From: Lachnospiraceae bacterium UBA7093
GTDB lineage: Bacteria > Bacillota > Clostridia > Lachnospirales > Lachnospiraceae
Assembly: GCA_002492465.1 (NCBI GenBank)
Contig: DKYT01000011.1
Coordinates: forward strand, 19,225-83,224
Direction: 5' to 3'
Length of the DNA: 64,000 nt
Shown here piece after piece: positions 43,772 to 53,569 of this stretch. The notes below the pieces were generated by a model. It searched no databases, had not been told where the DNA came from, and saw only the letters and a list, made by a program, of their open reading frames with translations. The position numbers were made by a program, and so were the translations under genes. Every line of letters begins with the position of its first letter. Positions within the stretch are counted from its first letter, which is position 1.

Positions 43772-46666
43772 TTATCGGTATTTCTCCAAGTTTTCTTTAT
43801 ACTTTTTCAACATTTTTTTCACATACTGCCCTGTGTATGAATCTTTACATTCCGCAACCTCCTCCGGCGTTCCCGCTGTCACCACCTGACCGCCTCTGTC
43901 TCCCCCGTCCGGTCCCATATCGATCATGTAGTCGGCGGTTTTAATCACATCCAGATTATGCTCGATCACAATTACCGTATTGCCCCCGTCTGCAAGCCGG
44001 TGAAGAATTTCAACCAGTTTATGCACGTCGGCAAAATGCAGACCTGTGGTAGGCTCATCCAGAATGTATATGGTGTTTCCGGTACTGCGCTTACTCAGCT
44101 CCGTAGCAAGCTTAATCCGCTGCGCCTCTCCTCCCGAAAGGGTGGTGGAGGGCTGCCCTAATTTTACATAAGAAAGCCCAACATCGTTCAGAGTCTCAAT
44201 TTTTCTGCGGATAGAGGGAACGTTTTCAAAAAAAGGAACCGCCTCCTCCACCGTCATATCCAGCACGTCGTAAATGTTCTTCCCTTTATATCTGACCTCA
44301 AGGGTTTCCCGGTTATAACGCTTTCCGCCGCATACCTCGCAGGGTACATAGACGTCGGGCAGAAAATGCATCTCTATCTTTATAATACCGTCTCCGCCGC
44401 ATGCCTCGCATCGTCCGCCCTTTACATTAAAACTGAATCTTCCTTTCTTATAGCCCCTTGCCCGGGCGTCCGGTGTTCCCGCAAACAAATCCCGAATCAT
44501 ATCAAAAACGCCGGTATAGGTTGCCGGGTTGGATCGGGGCGTTCTCCCGATGGGCGACTGATCGATGGCGATTACCTTGTCCAGCTTTTCTATTCCGGAA
44601 ATACTTTTGTGCTTTCCGGGAATGGTCCTCGCGCGGTTCAGATCCCTTGCAAGCCTTTTGTATAAAATTTCATTCACAAGGGAACTTTTTCCCGAGCCGG
44701 AAACCCCTGTGACGCAGGTCATTACGCCCAAAGGAAACTTTACGGAAATATTTTTCAGATTGTTTTCTCTTGCCCCTGTTACTGTCAGCCATCCCTTAGG
44801 CGTACGCCGCGCCTCCGGTATGGGAACCTGCAGCTTCCCGCTCAGATACTGCCCTGTAACGGATTCCTCTACCTCCATAATTTCTTCGGCGGTTCCCTGT
44901 GCCACCACCTCTCCGCCGTGAGAACCCGCTCCCGGTCCGATGTCCACAACGTGATCCGCTTCCAGCATGGTGTCCTCATCGTGCTCCACCACAATCAGAG
45001 TATTTCCCAAATCCCGCAGATTCTTCAAGGTATTCAAAAGCTTATCATTGTCCTTCTGGTGAAGCCCGATACTGGGCTCGTCCAGAATATAGCAAACGCC
45101 CACCAGTCCGGAACCAATCTGTGTGGCAAGCCGGATCCGCTGCGCCTCTCCTCCCGAAAGGGTTCCCGTTGCCCTTGCCAGAGACAGGTAATCCAAACCT
45201 ACGTCAATTAAAAATCCCACTCTCGCCCTGATCTCCTTCAAAACCTGCTTTCCGATCAGCTGCTGTTGGCTGGACAAGGACATGTCCTGCAGAAAAAGGT
45301 GAAGATCCCGGATAGACATCGCTGTAATCTCATAAATATTTTTATCGCACACGGTAACGGCAAGGGATTCTTTTTTCAGTCGCATGCCTCCGCACTCCTT
45401 ACAGGGCGTAATACGCATAAAAGTCTCATATTCCTGCTTAATGATATCCGATCCGGTTTCTCTGTACTTCCGTTCCATGTTTTTGATCAGTCCCTCAAAT
45501 GCCACCGGATAAATCCCTTCTCCCCTTTGCCCTTTATAATGAACCTGAACCTCTCTGCCCCCGGTTCCGTAAATCAAAATATGAAAAATCTTTTCAGGCA
45601 GCTCTTCAACCGGCGTGTCAAGGCTGAATCCATACTCCTTGGAAAGCGCCTGCAAAACCGCATTGGTAAAGCTTCCCGGCTCGCTGCTGGACTGCCATCC
45701 CATCACCTGGATCGCCCCCTGGCTGATACTCAGCGATTTGTCCGGAATCATCAGTTCCGGATCAAACTCCATTTTATAGCCCAGTCCAAAGCAAACCGGG
45801 CAGGCGCCGAAGGGGTTATTAAAGGAAAAGCTTCTGGGCTCGATCTCGCTGACGCTGACCCCACAGTCCGGGCAGGCAAAGCTTTGGCTGAACTGAAGCG
45901 TCCCGCCATCTATCACATCTACCGTAAGCAGCCCCTCCGCAAGGGCAAGCACGCTTTCAATGGAATCGGTCAGCCTTCTCTCGATTCCCTCCCTGATCAC
46001 CAGCCTGTCCACTACGATCTCAATGTTGTGCTTAACATTTTTATCCAGCTTAATCTCTTCCGTCAGCTCATATAGATTTCCGTCCACCTGAACCCGGACA
46101 TAACCGCTTTTTCTTGCCCTGTCAAGAACCTTGGCGTGTTCTCCCTTCCTTCCTCTTACCACCGGCGCAAGAAGCTGTATCCTGGTTCCTTCCTCTAATT
46201 CCATGATCTGATCCGCCATCTGGTCTACGCTTTGCTTTTTGATTTCTTTCCCGCAATTAGGGCAATGGGGAATGCCAATCCGGGCATACAACAGTCTGAA
46301 ATAGTCATAAATTTCCGTTACCGTCCCCACAGTAGACCTGGGATTTCTGTTAGTAGATTTCTGGTCGATGGAAATCGCCGGGGAAAGTCCCTCTATCTTT
46401 TCTACATTGGGCTTTTCCATCTGTCCAAGGAACTGCCTTGCATAAGAGGAAAGGGATTCCATATACCTCCTCTGTCCTTCCGCGTAGATGGTGTCAAAGG
46501 CAAGGGAAGATTTCCCTGATCCGGAAAGCCCCGTCAATACGACCAGCTCGTTCCGTGGAATATCTACATTTAGATTCTTCAGATTATGCTCGTTTGCGCC
46601 GCGTATTTTGATATATTCTCTGGGTCTTATTTTAGGAATCTCTCTATGTTGATCTGATAATTTCAT
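43772..46666 (-). CDS. uvrA: Excinuclease ABC subunit A
   Basis: Damage-recognition ATPase of nucleotide excision repair, 964 residues. The first ABC module has GLSGSGKSSLAFDTIYAEGQ and LSGGEAQRIRLATQIGSGL; the second has TGVSGSGKSSLVNEILYKRL and LSGGEAQRIKLATEL. Zinc fingers are at CPDCGVSVSE...CPVC near 280 and CEACGGDGIIKIEM...CEVCGG near 750. It is the second gene, nine bases after uvrB. Confidence 0.97.
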   Translation of the reverse strand: MKLSDQHREIPKIRPREYIKIRGANEHNLKNLNVDIPRNELVVLTGLSGSGKSSLAFDTIYAEGQRRYMESLSSYARQFLGQMEKPNVEKIEGLSPAISIDQKSTNRNPRSTVGTVTEIYDYFRLLYARIGIPHCPNCGKEIKKQSVDQMADQIMELEEGTRIQLLAPVVRGRKGEHAKVLDRARKSGYVRVQVDGNLYELTEEIKLDKNVKHNIEIVVDRLVIREGIERRLTDSIESVLALAEGLLTVDVIDGGTLQFSQSFACPDCGVSVSEIEPRSFSFNNPFGACPVCFGLGYKMEFDPELMIPDKSLSISQGAIQVMGWQSSSEPGSFTNAVLQALSKEYGFSLDTPVEELPEKIFHILIYGTGGREVQVHYKGQRGEGIYPVAFEGLIKNMERKYRETGSDIIKQEYETFMRITPCKECGGMRLKKESLAVTVCDKNIYEITAMSIRDLHLFLQDMSLSSQQQLIGKQVLKEIRARVGFLIDVGLDYLSLARATGTLSGGEAQRIRLATQIGSGLVGVCYILDEPSIGLHQKDNDKLLNTLKNLRDLGNTLIVVEHDEDTMLEADHVVDIGPGAGSHGGEVVAQGTAEEIMEVEESVTGQYLSGKLQVPIPEARRTPKGWLTVTGARENNLKNISVKFPLGVMTCVTGVSGSGKSSLVNEILYKRLARDLNRARTIPGKHKSISGIEKLDKVIAIDQSPIGRTPRSNPATYTGVFDMIRDLFAGTPDARARGYKKGRFSFNVKGGRCEACGGDGIIKIEMHFLPDVYVPCEVCGGKRYNRETLEVRYKGKNIYDVLDMTVEEAVPFFENVPSIRRKIETLNDVGLSYVKLGQPSTTLSGGEAQRIKLATELSKRSTGNTIYILDEPTTGLHFADVHKLVEILHRLADGGNTVIVIEHNLDVIKTADYMIDMGPDGGDRGGQVVTAGTPEEVAECKDSYTGQYVKKMLKKYKENLEKYR

Positions 46667-46675
46667 TTTTCTATT

Positions 46676-48673
46676 TCACCTTTCGTCATCTTCCAGCTCT
46701 TTCAGCTTCATCTTAAGCTCTACCATCTTATCCCGAAGTTCCGCCGCCATTTCAAAGTTCAGATCGGCAGCCGCTTTCTTCATTTGCTTTTCCACATCCT
46801 GAATCAGTTTTTCCAGTTCCTTGCGGTTCATGGACTCAGGATCCTTTTCAAACCGCAGCTCTTCCTTGGCAATGACCTTAGAAATGCTGATCAGATCCCG
46901 CACTGCTTTCTGAATGGTGGTAGGGGTAATGCCGTGCTCGTCGTTATACTTTTGTTGAATCGCCCGCCTTCTGTTGGTTTCCCTGATAGCGGCGTCCATG
47001 GAATCGGTCATTTGATCCGCATACATGATCACATGTCCCTCCGCATTTCTCGCCGCGCGACCAACGGTCTGAATCAGAGAAGTTTCCGAGCGCAAAAAGC
47101 CTTCCTTGTCCGCATCCAGAATTGCCACCAGAGAAATCTCGGGAATATCCAGTCCCTCCCTGAGCAGGTTAATACCTACCAGAACATCGAACACGTCAAG
47201 GCGCATGTCTCTGATAATTTCCGCTCTTTCAAGGGTATCAATATCGGAATGCAGGTACTTCACCCTGATTCCCACATCATTCATGTAGCTTGTAAGATCC
47301 TCCGCCATTCGCTTGGTCAAAGTCGTTACCAGCACCTTGTTGTGCTTTTGGGTTTCACGATTGATTTCCCCAATCAAATCGTCAATCTGCCCCTCCACAG
47401 GGCGCACGGAAATTTCCGGATCCAGAAGTCCCGTAGGGCGGATGATCTGTTCCGTCCGAAGGAGTTCATGATCCTGCTCGTAGGTAGACGGCGTTGCCGA
47501 CACAAACATCATCTGATCGATATGCTGCTCAAATTCTGCAAAGCACAAAGGTCTGTTGTCCAATGCTGAAGGAAGGCGGAACCCATATTCCACCAGAGTT
47601 GTCTTTCTGGATCTGTCCCCTGTATACATGGCGCCGATCTGAGGAATGGTGATATGGGACTCATCCACAATGATCAGATAATCGTCCCCGAAGTAATCCA
47701 TCAGCGTGTGAGGCATAGCGCCGGGGCTCATCCCCGCAAGATGTCTGGAATAATTTTCAATGCCGGAGCAGAATCCTGTTTCTCTGAGCATTTCAATATC
47801 AAAATTGGTTCTCTCTGAAATTCTCTGCGCCTCTAAAAGCTTGTCCTCCCCTTTAAAAAAACGCACTCTCTCTTCCAGTTCCTTCTCAATATTCTTACAT
47901 GCAGCGTTGATTTTTTCCTGAGGCACCACATAATGAGACGCGGGAAAAATAGCGATATGTCCCAAAACCGCATGCACCTTGCCGGTAAGGGGATCCGTCT
48001 CCGCTATTCTGTCAATCTCGTCTCCAAAAAACTCCACCCGAATCAGATAATCGCCGCCCTGCGCCGGGTAAATTTCCACCACATCTCCCCTCACCCGGAA
48101 GCATCCTCTGTCCAGGTCCATATCGTTTCTGTCATATTGTATATCGATCAGCTCCCGAATCACCTGGTCCCTGTCCTTATACATTCCCGGGCGGAGAGAC
48201 ACGATCATTTCCTGATAATCATCGGGGCTTCCCAAACCGTAAATGCAGGAAACGCTTGCCACCACGATCACATCCCTGCGCTCTGACAGAGACGCCGTTG
48301 CCGACAGGCGAAGCTTATCGATCTCATCGTTGACCGCCGAGTCCTTGGCAATGTAGGTATCCGAAGAAGGCACATATGCCTCCGGCTGGTAATAGTCATA
48401 GTAGGACACAAAATATTCTACGGCATTATTTGGAAAAAATTCCTTAAATTCTCCATATAACTGGGCTGCAAGTGTTTTATTATGCGCTATGACAAGGGTA
48501 GGTTTATTTAATTGTTGGATAACGTTTGCCATTGTAAAGGTTTTTCCGGAGCCTGTGACCCCCAGTAAAGTCTGGAATTGGTTGCCTTCTTTGAAGCCTT
48601 TCACAAGGGCTTCTATGGCGGCGGGCTGGTCGCCGGTGGGCTGGTACTGTGATACTAATTCAAAATGATTCAT
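46676..48673 (-). CDS. uvrB: Excinuclease ABC subunit B
   Basis: DNA helicase-like core of excision repair, 665 residues. Walker A GVTGSGKTFTMANV, the beta-hairpin region YDYYQPEAYVPSSDTYI, DESHITIPQIGAMY, GINLLREGLDIPE and the C-terminal UVR domain (KAAADLNFEMAAELRDKM) that contacts UvrC. GGAGGTTATT fixes the start; an in-frame ATG four codons upstream overlaps that site. An operon with uvrA. Confidence 0.97.
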   Translation of the reverse strand: MNHFELVSQYQPTGDQPAAIEALVKGFKEGNQFQTLLGVTGSGKTFTMANVIQQLNKPTLVIAHNKTLAAQLYGEFKEFFPNNAVEYFVSYYDYYQPEAYVPSSDTYIAKDSAVNDEIDKLRLSATASLSERRDVIVVASVSCIYGLGSPDDYQEMIVSLRPGMYKDRDQVIRELIDIQYDRNDMDLDRGCFRVRGDVVEIYPAQGGDYLIRVEFFGDEIDRIAETDPLTGKVHAVLGHIAIFPASHYVVPQEKINAACKNIEKELEERVRFFKGEDKLLEAQRISERTNFDIEMLRETGFCSGIENYSRHLAGMSPGAMPHTLMDYFGDDYLIIVDESHITIPQIGAMYTGDRSRKTTLVEYGFRLPSALDNRPLCFAEFEQHIDQMMFVSATPSTYEQDHELLRTEQIIRPTGLLDPEISVRPVEGQIDDLIGEINRETQKHNKVLVTTLTKRMAEDLTSYMNDVGIRVKYLHSDIDTLERAEIIRDMRLDVFDVLVGINLLREGLDIPEISLVAILDADKEGFLRSETSLIQTVGRAARNAEGHVIMYADQMTDSMDAAIRETNRRRAIQQKYNDEHGITPTTIQKAVRDLISISKVIAKEELRFEKDPESMNRKELEKLIQDVEKQMKKAAADLNFEMAAELRDKMVELKMKLKELEDDER

Positions 48674-48696
48674 AATAACCTCCATGTCCGCATGAT

Positions 48697-48768
48697 CTAT
48701 TTCCCTTTTGAAAGTAATTCACTCCTTATAAGTCCTTCTGCTAATTCTTCAAATGCCTTTCGCACCAT
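48697..48768 (-). pseudogene. Short 23-codon open frame, possible gene remnant beside the island
   Basis: Encodes MVRKAFEELAEGLIRSELLSK plus two residues, an amphipathic helix with no ribosome binding site. It lies between uvrB and the nuclease gene at the edge of the AT-rich island. It looks like the C-terminal end of a lost gene more than a functional peptide, but a small protein cannot be excluded. Confidence 0.25.
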
Positions 48769-48795
48769 ATGTCATTTAGAATACTCCGTTCAAAC

Positions 48796-48816
48796 AAAAA
48801 TTGCTACATGTAGCAA
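48796..48816 (-). terminator. Terminator of the peptidase-nuclease island
   Basis: Perfect palindrome TTGCTACATGTAGCAA followed on the minus strand by TTTTT, a few bases after the nuclease stop. Confidence 0.75.
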
Positions 48817-48819
48817 CTT

Positions 48820-49866
48820 TTACTCTTTTCGCTGCTCTAATTGTATTTTCGCCCTCTCGATTGCCAAATGTAATTTCTCTTCCAATTTTTCTTTGGGCGG
48901 CATAGCTGTCAAATATTGAGATACTCTTATATCTCCCTTATCCAATTCGAGCAGTTCAATCACTTCATCTGACTTTTCGGCACATAATATCAAAGCAACT
49001 GGAGATTCTTCATTTTCCATTCTCTCATATTTATTGAGCCAACGTAAATAAAGCTCCACCTGAGCCTTATATTCCGGCTCAAACTCGCCAATTTTCAGTT
49101 CAACTACGACTAATCTTCTCAATTTCCTATGAAAAAATAACAAGTCTATTTTATAATCTTTTCCATCTATTGTAACCCTTTTCTGCCTTGCCATAAAAGC
49201 AAAATCCGTACCCATCTCTAAGATAAATTTTTCTAATTCCGCTAAAATTGCATTTTCCAGATCTTTTTCACTATAAGTATCCTGCAATCCCAAAAAATCT
49301 AATATACATGGATCTCTATAAAACATATCCACAGTCATAATATCTTTATCTTCCAAAAGCTGAATATCATTCCTAATAGTTTTTTCAGGACGTTTGGAAA
49401 TAGCTGTTCTTTCATATAACATTGATTTCTTTCGTTCCCTTAATGTCCTTACACTCCACCCCTCATTTTTACATAAAACTGCATAAAAATCCCTTTTCAA
49501 TTCATCATTAACAGGCAGTAACTCCTTAAAATGCGACCATGTTAATTGTTGCGACAATGTAGCAACTTTTTCAAAATCGGGAAATTCCTCATAAAATTGT
49601 ATCATCCGAAAAACAGAACTTTTTTCATATGAATGTCCATATCGAAATTCCAATTCTTTACTCAAATTTTTTACAATGGATTTTCCATACTCCGCTTTCT
49701 GTCTATTTAAAACATTATCTTTAAGCTCCTGCCCTATATGCCAAAATAAATATACTGTTTGAAAATTAGCTGTTTCAAATACCTTACGTTTAGCTGCCTC
49801 AATCAGTTTAACAATATTATCATATGTTTGTTTATAATTTTCTGGCAAAATCAATTCATTTTTCAT
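48820..49866 (-). CDS. DUF1016 (YhcG-type) PDDEXK nuclease
   Basis: A 348-residue protein. The N-terminal DUF1016 region has FETANFQTVYLFWHIGQELKD, AEYGKSIVKNLSKELE and LTWSHFKELLPV. The C-terminal PDDEXK nuclease domain shows the core KIDLLFF (Asp241) and VVVELKIG (Glu256, Lys258), so it looks catalytically complete. It ends in a charged helix. Members are frequent in defence islands and near restriction genes, but their action is poorly known. It starts 14 bp after the zinc peptidase gene, behind AGAGGATAAA, and the pair forms a short operon. Base composition is clearly more AT-rich than the flanking uvrB. Confidence 0.88.
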   Translation of the reverse strand: MKNELILPENYKQTYDNIVKLIEAAKRKVFETANFQTVYLFWHIGQELKDNVLNRQKAEYGKSIVKNLSKELEFRYGHSYEKSSVFRMIQFYEEFPDFEKVATLSQQLTWSHFKELLPVNDELKRDFYAVLCKNEGWSVRTLRERKKSMLYERTAISKRPEKTIRNDIQLLEDKDIMTVDMFYRDPCILDFLGLQDTYSEKDLENAILAELEKFILEMGTDFAFMARQKRVTIDGKDYKIDLLFFHRKLRRLVVVELKIGEFEPEYKAQVELYLRWLNKYERMENEESPVALILCAEKSDEVIELLELDKGDIRVSQYLTAMPPKEKLEEKLHLAIERAKIQLEQRKE

Positions 49867-49880
49867 TTTATCCTCTTTAT

Positions 49881-50978
49881 CTAATAATAATCTACTCTGT
49901 CAATTAACTGCTTACCACGCCATTCAGTATTTGGTTCATCCAAGTAATAAGAACCATAAAAATCATATATATCGTAATTATCTGACAAATCCTTTTCCAA
50001 ATATTCACCCATAATTTTAGCATTCTCTTTTACTTTCTCTATATATTTAAAATTAAACTCATCTGGTATCTTTACATTTTCCAAAATATAATTATATCTT
50101 TCATCAGCGGATGGATGCGTTTTTATATCGAAGGCTAATGCTGGATTAATAATATTTTGCGCCCGTTCTGCCAGCCCTAATGAAACGAACCAGATTAATG
50201 CTGCCTGCAATATTTCAATGTATTCTTTGTCTCTATATTCAGGACGTACCAATGACGCAATATCAGCTTCCAACTCTTGCAGTTGGCTTACATTGTAAAT
50301 AGGTCTATAATATTCTTTTTCCTCAATTTTCAACATCATTTTTTTAGTTAAATTTTTATCATCCAAATGACCACATAAATGATGTGCAAATTCATGTCCG
50401 GCTATATACTGCAATTCGTGTTTAATAGGTCTATGTATCTCCTTTCCGATTTTATATGGCACAATTCCTCTTGGATCCATATAAAAATCCATTGCTTCCT
50501 GTTTTAACATTACACGGATAGCTATCCGCAATGCATTCATTCTAACATAATTTGGAACATCCTCTCTAAATTCCAGTATAGCTAGATTACAAAACTTCAT
50601 ATAAAATTGCAGACTTTCATTCAGGCTGACGAATCGTCCCCATTTTTCATCATTCCATGCAAAACCGTTTACATCATTTGAAAACATATCTCCGTAAGTA
50701 AAATTTTTACATGCAAATTTATCATCTTTAGACAATCTACTTAACACACTGTTATAATGATATTCATCAAAAGAGCTTTCAAATGTCCATCTTTTATTTT
50801 TTCTCGCTTTATTCATATAGACTCTCTGATAGCGAATATTATCTGCAACTATATCTGCTCTTTCACGTAACAAGAAATCTCTTGATTTTTGTGGATTAAT
50901 TATCCTAACTATTTCATCCCCTGTACAAAAACTTCTAAACCACGTTGGATCCCATCTATTATCTAAATTCTCATTCAT
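49881..50978 (-). CDS. Zinc metallopeptidase with Lit-like motif spacing
   Basis: A 365-residue protein (start by GAGGG; the frame extends 12 codons further). It has no signal peptide or membrane segment. Peptidase motifs are HEFAH at 195-199, ELEAD at 235-239 as third metal ligand, and THPSADER near 287-294. The same three blocks, HExxH...EADxxA...THPxxxER, occur in the E. coli phage-exclusion peptidase Lit (U49) and, more loosely, in M48 peptidases. The first 160 residues are unlike anything I recognise. Paired with the DUF1016 nuclease downstream. Substrate unknown; a Lit-like abortive role is inference. Confidence 0.75.
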   Translation of the reverse strand: MNENLDNRWDPTWFRSFCTGDEIVRIINPQKSRDFLLRERADIVADNIRYQRVYMNKARKNKRWTFESSFDEYHYNSVLSRLSKDDKFACKNFTYGDMFSNDVNGFAWNDEKWGRFVSLNESLQFYMKFCNLAILEFREDVPNYVRMNALRIAIRVMLKQEAMDFYMDPRGIVPYKIGKEIHRPIKHELQYIAGHEFAHHLCGHLDDKNLTKKMMLKIEEKEYYRPIYNVSQLQELEADIASLVRPEYRDKEYIEILQAALIWFVSLGLAERAQNIINPALAFDIKTHPSADERYNYILENVKIPDEFNFKYIEKVKENAKIMGEYLEKDLSDNYDIYDFYGSYYLDEPNTEWRGKQLIDRVDYY

Positions 50979-51132
50979 ATTCTTTACCCTCATATGTAAA
51001 CCCAAATCAGACATACATTTTAAACCATTTCCATCGCTTCCACATCCTTGTCCCCTTTTTATGTTTTATATTTAATTCTAATCATCTTTGATATTCTGTA
51101 CTGCGTTATATTGTCCAGTCATTTGGTTTTTC

Positions 51133-51138
51133 ATTATA
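51133..51138 (-). promoter_or_regulatory. Probable -10 box of the peptidase-nuclease operon
   Basis: Perfect TATAAT on the minus strand, about 155 bp before the peptidase start; the -35 at 17 bp (TGTACT) is poor. The rest of 50979-51204 is AT-rich with nothing else recognised. Confidence 0.4.
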
Positions 51139-51204
51139 ACACATAGGGCTAAAAAAGTACAGAGTAAAATCGAACTTTTGTTCTGTAATTAAATTACATC
51201 AAAT

Positions 51205-51242
51205 AAAAAACCACCCGGTACATCTAAATTGTATCGAATGGC
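51205..51242 (-). terminator. Terminator of the two-component operon
   Basis: Minus strand hairpin GCCATTCGATACA / TGTACCGGGTGGT (several G-U pairs) followed by TTTTTT, just after the stop of the last gene of the operon. Confidence 0.65.
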
Positions 51243-51249
51243 TCTTCTC

Positions 51250-51804
51250 TTAATATAATAACTTATTTCCCTTTTCACATATCTCATAAATTTCATCATA
51301 TTTTTGATCGATCAGCGGCGTAAGCTTCCCCGTCCGCTTTCTCACTATCTTCCTATAAAGGAAATAGGGGATAATCCAGCCGACAAATGCGGGTACTGCA
51401 AGAATAATTGATAAAATGATATAAGGCGGCTGTGCCGTCACTGCAAATACCGAACCTGCCATAAATGCCGTGCCTATGATACCAACCACGAGTGCATATA
51501 TTGTTGCAACGGAAGTTTTGGATTTTTCTAATGCTTCTATTTCTTTCATACACGCTTCAAAATTTCTTTGCAGTCTTGTAAGTTCCATTTTATTGATGAT
51601 CTTGCGGTTCCGTTTCAGATGAAGGACTTCCTTTTTCGGATAAGACGGATTTTTATTTTCTCGGTTTTCTGTCCCCTTTTCATCCAATTCCCACCCAAAA
51701 CACTCATAACCATCCAATAGAAAAGAAATGCGGCTGCTTTCTGCAATGATTTCTTTATATTCATATCCCACAAAATTTTTCCTTTGCCTGCCTGTGTCCT
51801 CCAT
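51250..51804 (-). CDS. Membrane protein partner of a two-component system
   Basis: A 184-residue protein. The soluble N-terminal part (1-100, starting near GYEYKEIIAESSRISFLLDG with an aromatic-rich DGYECFGWEL) leads into a coiled-coil stretch (about 75-97) and a hydrophobic hairpin (about 101-120 and 128-148), then a basic C-terminal tail. The stop of the histidine kinase and the ATG here share one base (TAATG), so translation is coupled. Function not recognised; likely an accessory or target of the kinase. Confidence 0.7.
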   Translation of the reverse strand: MEDTGRQRKNFVGYEYKEIIAESSRISFLLDGYECFGWELDEKGTENRENKNPSYPKKEVLHLKRNRKIINKMELTRLQRNFEACMKEIEALEKSKTSVATIYALVVGIIGTAFMAGSVFAVTAQPPYIILSIILAVPAFVGWIIPYFLYRKIVRKRTGKLTPLIDQKYDEIYEICEKGNKLLY

Positions 51805-52901
51805 TACACTCCTCCTTCACTGCGGTATTCAAAGTCAGCCGCCGGCAATATTACGGTAAAAGTACTCCCCTTCCCTTCCTCACTGACAACCTGAATCTCT
51901 CCGTCCATAAGTTCCAATACACGCTGTACCAACGCAAGCCCAAGCCCGTTTCCTTCCTTTGCGTGGGAAGTATCACCTTGATAGAATTTATCAAAAATAT
52001 GTTCCATGCTCTCTCGGCTCATGCCGCATCCCGTATCGGATACAGCGATTCTCACCTGCTTCTCATCCGAAGTCTGGCTGACTCTCACCAGTCCTCCCGG
52101 TTCCGTAAACTTTATGGCATTGGACAACAGGTTGTTCCATACCAGTTCCAAAAGGCTGGCATCAGCTCTTACCATCGCCACATCCTCTATCTCTGTTTCC
52201 AGCTCGATCTCTTTTTCATCCCATGACTCTTCAAACTGAAGAATACATTCACACAACTGCCTGCACACATCATAAACTTCGATGTCCGGCGTAAGCCTCT
52301 GGTTTTCCAGCTTATTCAGTTTCAATATATTTCCGATCAGATCAGAAAGCCTTGCCGCGGCATTTTCCACGGACTTTGCATATTCCTTCCTCTGTTCCTC
52401 CGATATATGTTCCATCTGAAGCATTTCCGCATAATTTTTTATAATGGCAATGGGCGTTTTCATCTCATGGGACACATTGGAAACAAAATCTGTTTTCAGG
52501 GTTTCAATGCTTCCCAATTCCTCCACCATCTTGTTAAAATCCAAAATCATAAGATCCAGATAATCCAATTTATCTGTAGTATGAAGGGTAGGAACATAGA
52601 CGGAAAAATCACCGTCCGCCACCCTCTCGGCGGCTTCTGCCAGCATATGCATTGGCTGCTCATAAGTCCTGCGTATTTCCCTTCTTGCAAACAAAGTAAG
52701 ACCAACGGCAATCACGCCCCAATACAGGATAGGAACAACAGACTGCATGACTTCATTCCAGCCTACCCGGTTCATAAATACGATCAAACCAGTATGAATG
52801 CCGGACATCAAAAGGAGCGTCCCTAAGTAAACAATAAAAAGCGATGGGGGAAAACGGCTTTCACTTATCCGTCCATATTTATCGTGGTTTATTTTTTTCA
52901 T
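51804..52901 (-). CDS. Sensor histidine kinase
   Basis: A 365-residue membrane kinase. Two N-terminal membrane segments (about 21-43 and 54-71) have only a short loop between them, so the stimulus is probably intramembrane or via a partner protein. A HAMP domain (about 72-125) leads to the HisKA box with phospho-acceptor His145 (SNVSHEMKTPIA). The ATPase part has N-box LVWNNLLSNAIKFT, G1 VSDTGCGMS and G2 GNGLGLALV. Overlaps the response regulator gene by 4 bases. Confidence 0.93.
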   Translation of the reverse strand: MKKINHDKYGRISESRFPPSLFIVYLGTLLLMSGIHTGLIVFMNRVGWNEVMQSVVPILYWGVIAVGLTLFARREIRRTYEQPMHMLAEAAERVADGDFSVYVPTLHTTDKLDYLDLMILDFNKMVEELGSIETLKTDFVSNVSHEMKTPIAIIKNYAEMLQMEHISEEQRKEYAKSVENAAARLSDLIGNILKLNKLENQRLTPDIEVYDVCRQLCECILQFEESWDEKEIELETEIEDVAMVRADASLLELVWNNLLSNAIKFTEPGGLVRVSQTSDEKQVRIAVSDTGCGMSRESMEHIFDKFYQGDTSHAKEGNGLGLALVQRVLELMDGEIQVVSEEGKGSTFTVILPAADFEYRSEGGV

Positions 52902-53569
52902 TGCAGCACCGCCTTATATCCCAATCCCCTTACGGTTACGATTTTAAAGCCGTCGCAATCCGATAATTTATCCCGAAGCTTTGTCACATAGACATCCACC
53001 GCCCGCAGACTGGTATCGCTGTCCACGCCCCAGAACTCATCCATAAGCTGCGCCCTGGAAAACGTCTTTTTGGGGTACGACAGCAGCTTATAAATGATAT
53101 TAAATTCCCTTGTGGTAAGACCTATTTCTTCTCCGTCAATTTCCGCGCTCATACCGTCTGCATCCAGCACCAGATTCCCAACGGTTATCTTCCGTTCCAT
53201 TTCAATATTCGCCCTGCGCAGCAATGCCCGAACCCGTAACAATAATTCATCCAGCTCAACAGGCTTTACCATGTAATCATCAATTCCCAACTGAAATCCT
53301 TTCTGTTTTGACGGCAGATCGTCTTTTGCTGACATAAATAATATGGGGATTGTTCTATTGACCTCCCTGACTGTCCGTGCAAACTCAAACCCGTCAATTT
53401 CCGGCATCATAATATCTGAAATGATCAGATCATATAGGTTGTTATACATTTCCTCATATGCCTCATTTGCGGACAGGCATCCTTTCGCCCGAAATCCACT
53501 GTCATTTAAATATGTGCAGACAATCTGATTCAGTTTTCCATCATCTTCTACCACAAGAATATTGATCAT
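52898..53569 (-). CDS. OmpR-family response regulator
   Basis: A 223-residue regulator. Receiver domain with phospho-acceptor Asp52 (LIISDIMMPEIDG) and acidic pocket VVEDD; conserved Lys in DYMVKPVELDELLLRV; C-terminal winged-helix DNA-binding domain (LTTREFNIIYKLLS, VDVYVTKLRDKL, VRGLGYKA). It overlaps its membrane-protein neighbour and the kinase by 4 bases each (ATGA), so the set is one transcript. Its sites may be the direct repeats upstream of the operon. Confidence 0.94.
   Translation of the reverse strand: MINILVVEDDGKLNQIVCTYLNDSGFRAKGCLSANEAYEEMYNNLYDLIISDIMMPEIDGFEFARTVREVNRTIPILFMSAKDDLPSKQKGFQLGIDDYMVKPVELDELLLRVRALLRRANIEMERKITVGNLVLDADGMSAEIDGEEIGLTTREFNIIYKLLSYPKKTFSRAQLMDEFWGVDSDTSLRAVDVYVTKLRDKLSDCDGFKIVTVRGLGYKAVLQ

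Noticed and set aside
48820..51014. Type I restriction or prophage remnant at the AT-rich island
   Set aside because: No hsd genes, integrase, terminase or attachment repeats are visible around the two genes.
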